This document shows positions 3,983 through 5,651 of a DNA stretch of 5,651 nucleotides, one piece after another (the stretch's first letter is position 1; each line of letters opens with the position of its first letter). The notes under the pieces are model-generated. The model was not told the origin of the DNA. It saw only the letters and a list, made by a program, of their open reading frames with translations, and did no database searches. The stretch is taken from positions 1 through 5,651 of the forward strand of contig JANXSC010000069.1 in the NCBI GenBank assembly GCA_025352845.1, read 5' to 3'. A program made the translations under genes and the position numbers. The DNA comes from Opitutaceae bacterium (GTDB lineage Bacteria > Verrucomicrobiota > Verrucomicrobiia > Opitutales > Opitutaceae).

Positions 3983-5651
3983 GACGAGACCTCTTTCCCC
4001 GGGCGGTTTTTTTCAAACGTATCATAAAGCGCCGGCAGCAGCACGAGCGTGAGGAACGTCGCACTGATGATGCCACCGATGACGACGGTCGCGATGGGAC
4101 GCTGCACTTCCGCTCCGGGGCCGGTGGCGAGGGCCATCGGCACGAAGCCGAGCGCGGCCACGAGGGCGGTCATCAATACCGGACGCAGACGGGTGAGCGC
4201 TCCCTCAACCACCGAGTCCCGGACGGATTTTCCTTCCTCGCGGAGTTGGTTGAAGAAGGAGATCATCATTACGCCGTTGAGCACGGCCACGCCCGACAGG
4301 GCGATGAAGCCCACACCCGCCGAAATGCTGAACGGAATGCCACGCACCCAGAGAGCGAAGACGCCGCCCGTCACCGCGAGCGGGATGCCCGTGTAAACGA
4401 TGAGGGCCTGACGCACACTGCCAAACGCCATGAAGATGAGCAGGAAGATCATCGCCAGGGCAGTTGGCACCACGATCAACAAGCGGGCTTGCGCTTCCTT
4501 CAGATTCTTGAAGGCCCCGCCGTATTCGATGAAGTAGCCATCGGGCAGCTTGATCGCCGCGCCGATTTTTTCCTGTGCCTCTTCCACAAAGCTCTGCACA
4601 TCACGTCCGCGCAGGTTCACCATAATCGCCATGCGGCGCTGAAACGCCTCGCGGCTGATCGTGTTGACGCTCTCCGTCGTAACGAGCGTAGCGACCTGAC
4701 CGAGGGTGATGAGCCCACCATCCGCCGTGCGCACTGGCAGATTGCCGATATTCGCAAAGTCAGCGCGGGCCTCATCGCTCAGACGCGTGATGATAGGATA
4801 GCGCCGGTTGCCATCGACAATCACACCCGCCTCGCGACCGGCGAACACGGTGGCCACCACCTTGTTCACTTCCTCGGCGTGGACGTTATATTTCTTCATC
4901 GCGGGCCGGTTCATCACGACTTGGAACACCGGGGCCTTGCCAGCGGCGTCAAATTCCACGTCGGCCGCACCGGGGATTTTCTCCACGATCTCGCGCGCCT
5001 CGGAGGCGAATTTTTCCAGCAAGTCGTAATCATCGCCAAAAACCTTGATGGCGATGTCGGCCCGGCTGCCGGAGAGGAGTTCGTTGAAACGCAGTTCGAT
5101 GGGCTGCGAGAAGAGGTAGGCTTGGCCGGGAAAATGGACGGCCAGCTCCTTCGACATGAGGTCGGTAAGTTCGTCCTTGGTGATGACGCGCCCATCGACC
5201 TTGCGCCACTCATTGTAGGGTTTGAGCAGCACGTAGGAATCGCCAACGTTTACGCCCATCGGGTCGGTCGCGACCTCGGAGGTGCCAACGCGGGCGAAGG
5301 TGTGCGTTACCTCAGGGAATTTTTCCAGGATCAGCTTTTCGGCGGCGGTCTGCATATCCATCGAGGGCTTGAGGCCGATGCTGGTGGTGCGGACCATTTG
5401 GAGGGCGAGCGAGCCTTCGTCGAGTTGCGGGATGAATTCCGCGCCGAGCCGATTGAAGACGAACACGGACAGCGCAAACACCCCGGCAGCGAACGCGGTG
5501 ACGAACCAGCGATAGCGGAGCCCAAAATGCAGCACCGGTGTGTAGCTTTTTTTGGCGACGCGGATGAGCCAATTGTCCTCCTCGCTCACTTTCTTCGTCA
5601 TGAAGAACGTGCAGAGCACCGGGATGACAGTGAGCGCGAGGATCAGCGCGC
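3979..5651 (-). CDS. czcA: CzcA-type heavy-metal RND efflux pump, C-terminal half (5' end outside window)
   Basis: The frame is open from the right edge to a TGA at 3981-3979, giving 556 complete codons; family members are about 1,030-1,060 residues, so about half is missing. The visible part starts in a mid-protein transmembrane helix (ALILALTVIPVLCTFF) and continues through a second periplasmic porter region opened by EFIPQLDEGSLALQ, a hallmark of the heavy-metal (HME) RND branch. Others are FAGREAGVIVDGNRRYPI, PDGYFIEYGGAFKNLKEA, the helices FMAFGSVRQALIVYTGIPLA and SGVAVLNGVMMISF, and RPIATVVIGG near the end. The protein forms a proton-driven inner-membrane trimer that exports divalent metal ions with a membrane-fusion adaptor and an outer-membrane channel, presumably encoded beyond 5651. 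The TM4 signature that would separate CzcA from CusA subtypes lies outside the window, so Zn/Co/Cd versus Cu/Ag specificity is inferred from the neighbouring P1B-2 pump. The GTG at 5619 is an internal Val. Confidence 0.95.
   Translation of the reverse strand, partial: ALILALTVIPVLCTFFMTKKVSEEDNWLIRVAKKSYTPVLHFGLRYRWFVTAFAAGVFALSVFVFNRLGAEFIPQLDEGSLALQMVRTTSIGLKPSMDMQTAAEKLILEKFPEVTHTFARVGTSEVATDPMGVNVGDSYVLLKPYNEWRKVDGRVITKDELTDLMSKELAVHFPGQAYLFSQPIELRFNELLSGSRADIAIKVFGDDYDLLEKFASEAREIVEKIPGAADVEFDAAGKAPVFQVVMNRPAMKKYNVHAEEVNKVVATVFAGREAGVIVDGNRRYPIITRLSDEARADFANIGNLPVRTADGGLITLGQVATLVTTESVNTISREAFQRRMAIMVNLRGRDVQSFVEEAQEKIGAAIKLPDGYFIEYGGAFKNLKEAQARLLIVVPTALAMIFLLIFMAFGSVRQALIVYTGIPLAVTGGVFALWVRGIPFSISAGVGFIALSGVAVLNGVMMISFFNQLREEGKSVRDSVVEGALTRLRPVLMTALVAALGFVPMALATGPGAEVQRPIATVVIGGIISATFLTLVLLPALYDTFEKNRPGKEVSS
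3990..3994 (-). promoter_or_regulatory. Shine-Dalgarno AGAGG for the lipoprotein GTG start
   Basis: AGAGG lies 7 bases before the GTG at 3982 and inside the last codons of the RND pump gene. It is the clearest ribosome-binding site among the minus-strand genes and decides the GTG start over downstream alternatives. Together with the GTGA stop/start overlap it supports re-initiation by ribosomes finishing the pump. Confidence 0.65.
4006..4012 (-). other. A AAA AAC slippery heptamer at the end of the pump gene
   Basis: Near the 3' end of the RND pump gene the codons read GAA AAA AAC, placing an A AAA AAC heptamer in the phase required for -1 ribosomal slippage. After a -1 shift the frame (CCG CCC GGG GAA AGA GGT CTC GTC GTG) has no stop and enters the lipoprotein frame at its GTG. 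The motif is certain; any use is unproven. Confidence 0.4.

Noticed and set aside
5617..5619. GTG as the start of the RND pump
   Set aside because: The frame stays open to the window edge with typical pump residues (ALILALTVIP) before it, so this is an internal Val codon.

Overview
This is a GC-rich (roughly 60%) bacterial window dominated by a heavy-metal efflux locus on the minus strand. The host is Gram-negative: it encodes the inner-membrane pump of a trans-envelope RND system, a lipoprotein with a lipobox and an exported periplasmic protein. Several starts are GTG or lack a clear Shine-Dalgarno sequence. The protein style and hairpin-rich spacer would suit a Verrucomicrobiota-like genome, but that is an impression and cannot be proved from this window.

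Layout from left to right. Bases 1-418 (+) hold the C-terminal part of an ECF-type sigma factor whose start lies outside the window. Bases 419-763 are a non-coding spacer between convergent genes. It is rich in inverted repeats and has two T6 runs that may terminate the sigma transcript. Everything from 764 to the right edge is one minus-strand gene cluster. In transcription order it is: the C-terminal half of a CzcA-type RND pump (5651 to 3979, start missing), a small lipoprotein (3982-3548, 4-base overlap with the pump gene), a small secreted protein with a Cys-rich tail (3537-3079, 10-base gap), a 77-residue two-helix glycine-rich membrane protein (3033-2800) and a Zn/Cd/Pb-type P1B ATPase with a His-rich N-terminus (2746-764).

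Inferred working model: the ATPase moves divalent soft metal ions from cytoplasm to periplasm, and the RND pump carries them from the periplasm or inner membrane out of the cell with adaptor and outer-membrane partners that would lie beyond the right edge. The lipoprotein and the Cys/His-tailed protein would act in the periplasm between the two pumps, as metal carriers, sensors or accessory subunits. The small membrane protein sits directly before the ATPase and could be its partner. None of the three small proteins can be assigned a firm function from sequence alone, and they are the most novel part of the window.

Other points of interest are an A AAA AAC slippery heptamer near the end of the pump gene, in the phase needed to read on into the lipoprotein frame; a perfect 10-bp hairpin just before the start of the 77-residue protein; and a set of mutually exclusive hairpins in the 419-763 spacer.
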